NCBI GenBank assembly: GCA_910583815.1
Contig: CAJTZB010000142.1
Coordinates: 1 to 6,439 of the forward strand
Length of the DNA stretch: 6,439 nt
Direction of reading: 5' to 3'
Source of the DNA: an uncultured Lachnospiraceae bacterium
Lineage (GTDB): Bacteria; Bacillota; Clostridia; Lachnospirales; Lachnospiraceae
Shown: positions 5,855-6,439 of the stretch, piece by piece
Layout: each line of letters opens with the position of its first letter
Position numbering within the stretch: the stretch's first letter is position 1
Notes under the pieces: generated by a model
What the model saw: the letters and a program-made list of their open reading frames with translations, nothing else
Told to the model about the DNA's origin: nothing
Database searches by the model: none
Program-made: the position numbers and the translations under genes

Positions 5855-5891
5855 GAAGGGGATATTGCGGAACTTAAAATAGGAGACTCAT

Positions 5892-6439
5892 ATGGATTTT
5901 TTTGAACAACAGTTGACAGAAAGAGAACGCAAAGAAGGACTGCGTTTGTTCCGGGTGTGGGAAACACATAAGGAACATTATAAGCTGCTGCCATTTCAGG
6001 CAGAAGGAGACATGGAGCAGGTGGATGCAGTATTAAAAGGCTCGGTATTTTATAAGAATGCAAAATATCAGGAATATCCGGCAATTGGAGATATAGTTGC
6101 GGCAGTTTTTAATCCATGCGGTGACAGTGTGATTTACCGTGTGCTTAAGAGAAAATCGCAATTTTTACGCACTGCGCCCGGACCTGGGGCATTATATGAA
6201 AATACCGCAAGGCAAGTGATTGCGGCAAATTTTGATACGGTATTTTTGATGGAATCGCTTAATCAGGACTTTAATATACGGAAAATGGAACGCTATCTTT
6301 TGACAGCATGGGAGAGTGGGGGGACTCCGGTAATTGTACTGACCAAGGCAGACCTGTGTGAAAATGCAGAGGAAAAGCTGGCCCAAATGAGGGCGGCGGC
6401 TCCTGGGGTTTTGGTACATGCAGTTTCTGCAAAGAGCGG
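5892..6439 (+). CDS. rsgA: Ribosome small-subunit assembly GTPase RsgA (YjeQ/CpgA), 3' end missing
   Basis: 182 codons are visible and the frame runs off the window end. RsgA is a circularly permuted GTPase that helps mature the 30S subunit in the cytoplasm. Residues ~26-95 form the OB-fold RNA-binding domain (YPAIGDIVAAVF, 62-73). It leads into the family stretch ARQVIAANFDTVFLMESLNQ (106-125), typical of RsgA. The G4 motif TKAD is at 151-154 and G5 SAK at 179-181. Finding G4 and G5 before any P-loop is the diagnostic permuted order; G1, G2, G3 and the C-terminal zinc domain should follow beyond the window. AGGAG (5881-5885), 6 bases before ATG 5892, supports the start. No clear promoter lies directly upstream; see the leader entry. 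Confidence 0.92.
   Translation, partial: MDFFEQQLTERERKEGLRLFRVWETHKEHYKLLPFQAEGDMEQVDAVLKGSVFYKNAKYQEYPAIGDIVAAVFNPCGDSVIYRVLKRKSQFLRTAPGPGALYENTARQVIAANFDTVFLMESLNQDFNIRKMERYLLTAWESGGTPVIVLTKADLCENAEEKLAQMRAAAPGVLVHAVSAKS

Larger units (their letters stand above)
5620..5891 (+). promoter_or_regulatory. Candidate rsgA leader (possible attenuator region)
   Basis: The ~270 bases from the predicted transcription start to the rsgA ATG contain, in order, an 11-codon reading frame, a hairpin abutting its stop, an intrinsic terminator and another small hairpin. I find no promoter between the terminator and rsgA. If the promoter at 5585-5613 drives rsgA, RNA polymerase must pass the terminator, which is the layout of an attenuated leader. 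The alternative is a separate small transcript ending at 5811, with rsgA transcribed from a promoter I do not recognise. Confidence 0.35.

Noticed and set aside
5766..5882. 38-codon frame MPKKQKRKHADG..., with an AAAGGGAG-like site upstream and a stop overlapping the rsgA ribosome binding site
   Set aside because: It runs straight through the intrinsic terminator and A/T runs, and its lysine, Phe and Cys content simply reflects those runs. The apparent coupling to rsgA is probably chance.

Overview
The window looks like chromosomal DNA from a spore-forming, gut-type member of the Clostridia, most probably Lachnospiraceae. The case rests on a SleC-type spore cortex-lytic protein, a BlaR1/MecR1-like M56 protein with a clostridial-looking C-terminal region, a cytosolic GH105 hydrolase for plant pectin fragments, strong AGGAG-type ribosome binding sites and moderate GC content. 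The genus cannot be fixed from the sequence alone. Nothing points to a plasmid, phage, transposon, CRISPR array, or rRNA or tRNA gene.

Layout from left to right: (1) the 3' part of an M56-family membrane metalloprotease/sensor gene (1-1344, +), followed by a stem-loop, a sigma-A-like promoter and a terminator-like hairpin. (2) An EamA/BAT-type transporter gene with a clear internal duplication (1502-2368, +). (3) Converging on it across a 23-base gap, a sleC-like gene on the minus strand (2392-3714). (4) A 181-base divergent intergenic region holding a promoter whose spacer carries a 17-base palindrome. (5) A GH105 unsaturated rhamnogalacturonyl hydrolase-like gene (3896-4948, +) followed 52 bases later by a GNAT acetyltransferase gene (5001-5513, +). 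(6) A 378-base stretch without a large gene (5514-5891) that contains a stem-loop, a good promoter (TTGCAG, 17 bases, TATAAT), an 11-codon reading frame with its own ribosome binding site, a hairpin directly after its stop, an intrinsic terminator and a further hairpin. (7) The 5' part of rsgA, the ribosome-assembly GTPase (5892 to the window end, +).

The genes do not form one pathway. They look like ordinary chromosomal units placed side by side: cell-envelope sensing, small-molecule export, spore germination, pectin-disaccharide breakdown and ribosome maturation. The plausible cotranscribed set is GH105 with GNAT, and possibly the small leader unit with rsgA. No previously undescribed multi-gene system can be supported here. 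The most interesting material is regulatory: the palindrome inside the GH105 promoter, and the leader-like region between GNAT and rsgA. In that region a threonine-rich minigene, or alternatively a reading frame broken by amber codons and resembling a signal peptide, precedes a terminator that rsgA transcription would have to pass.
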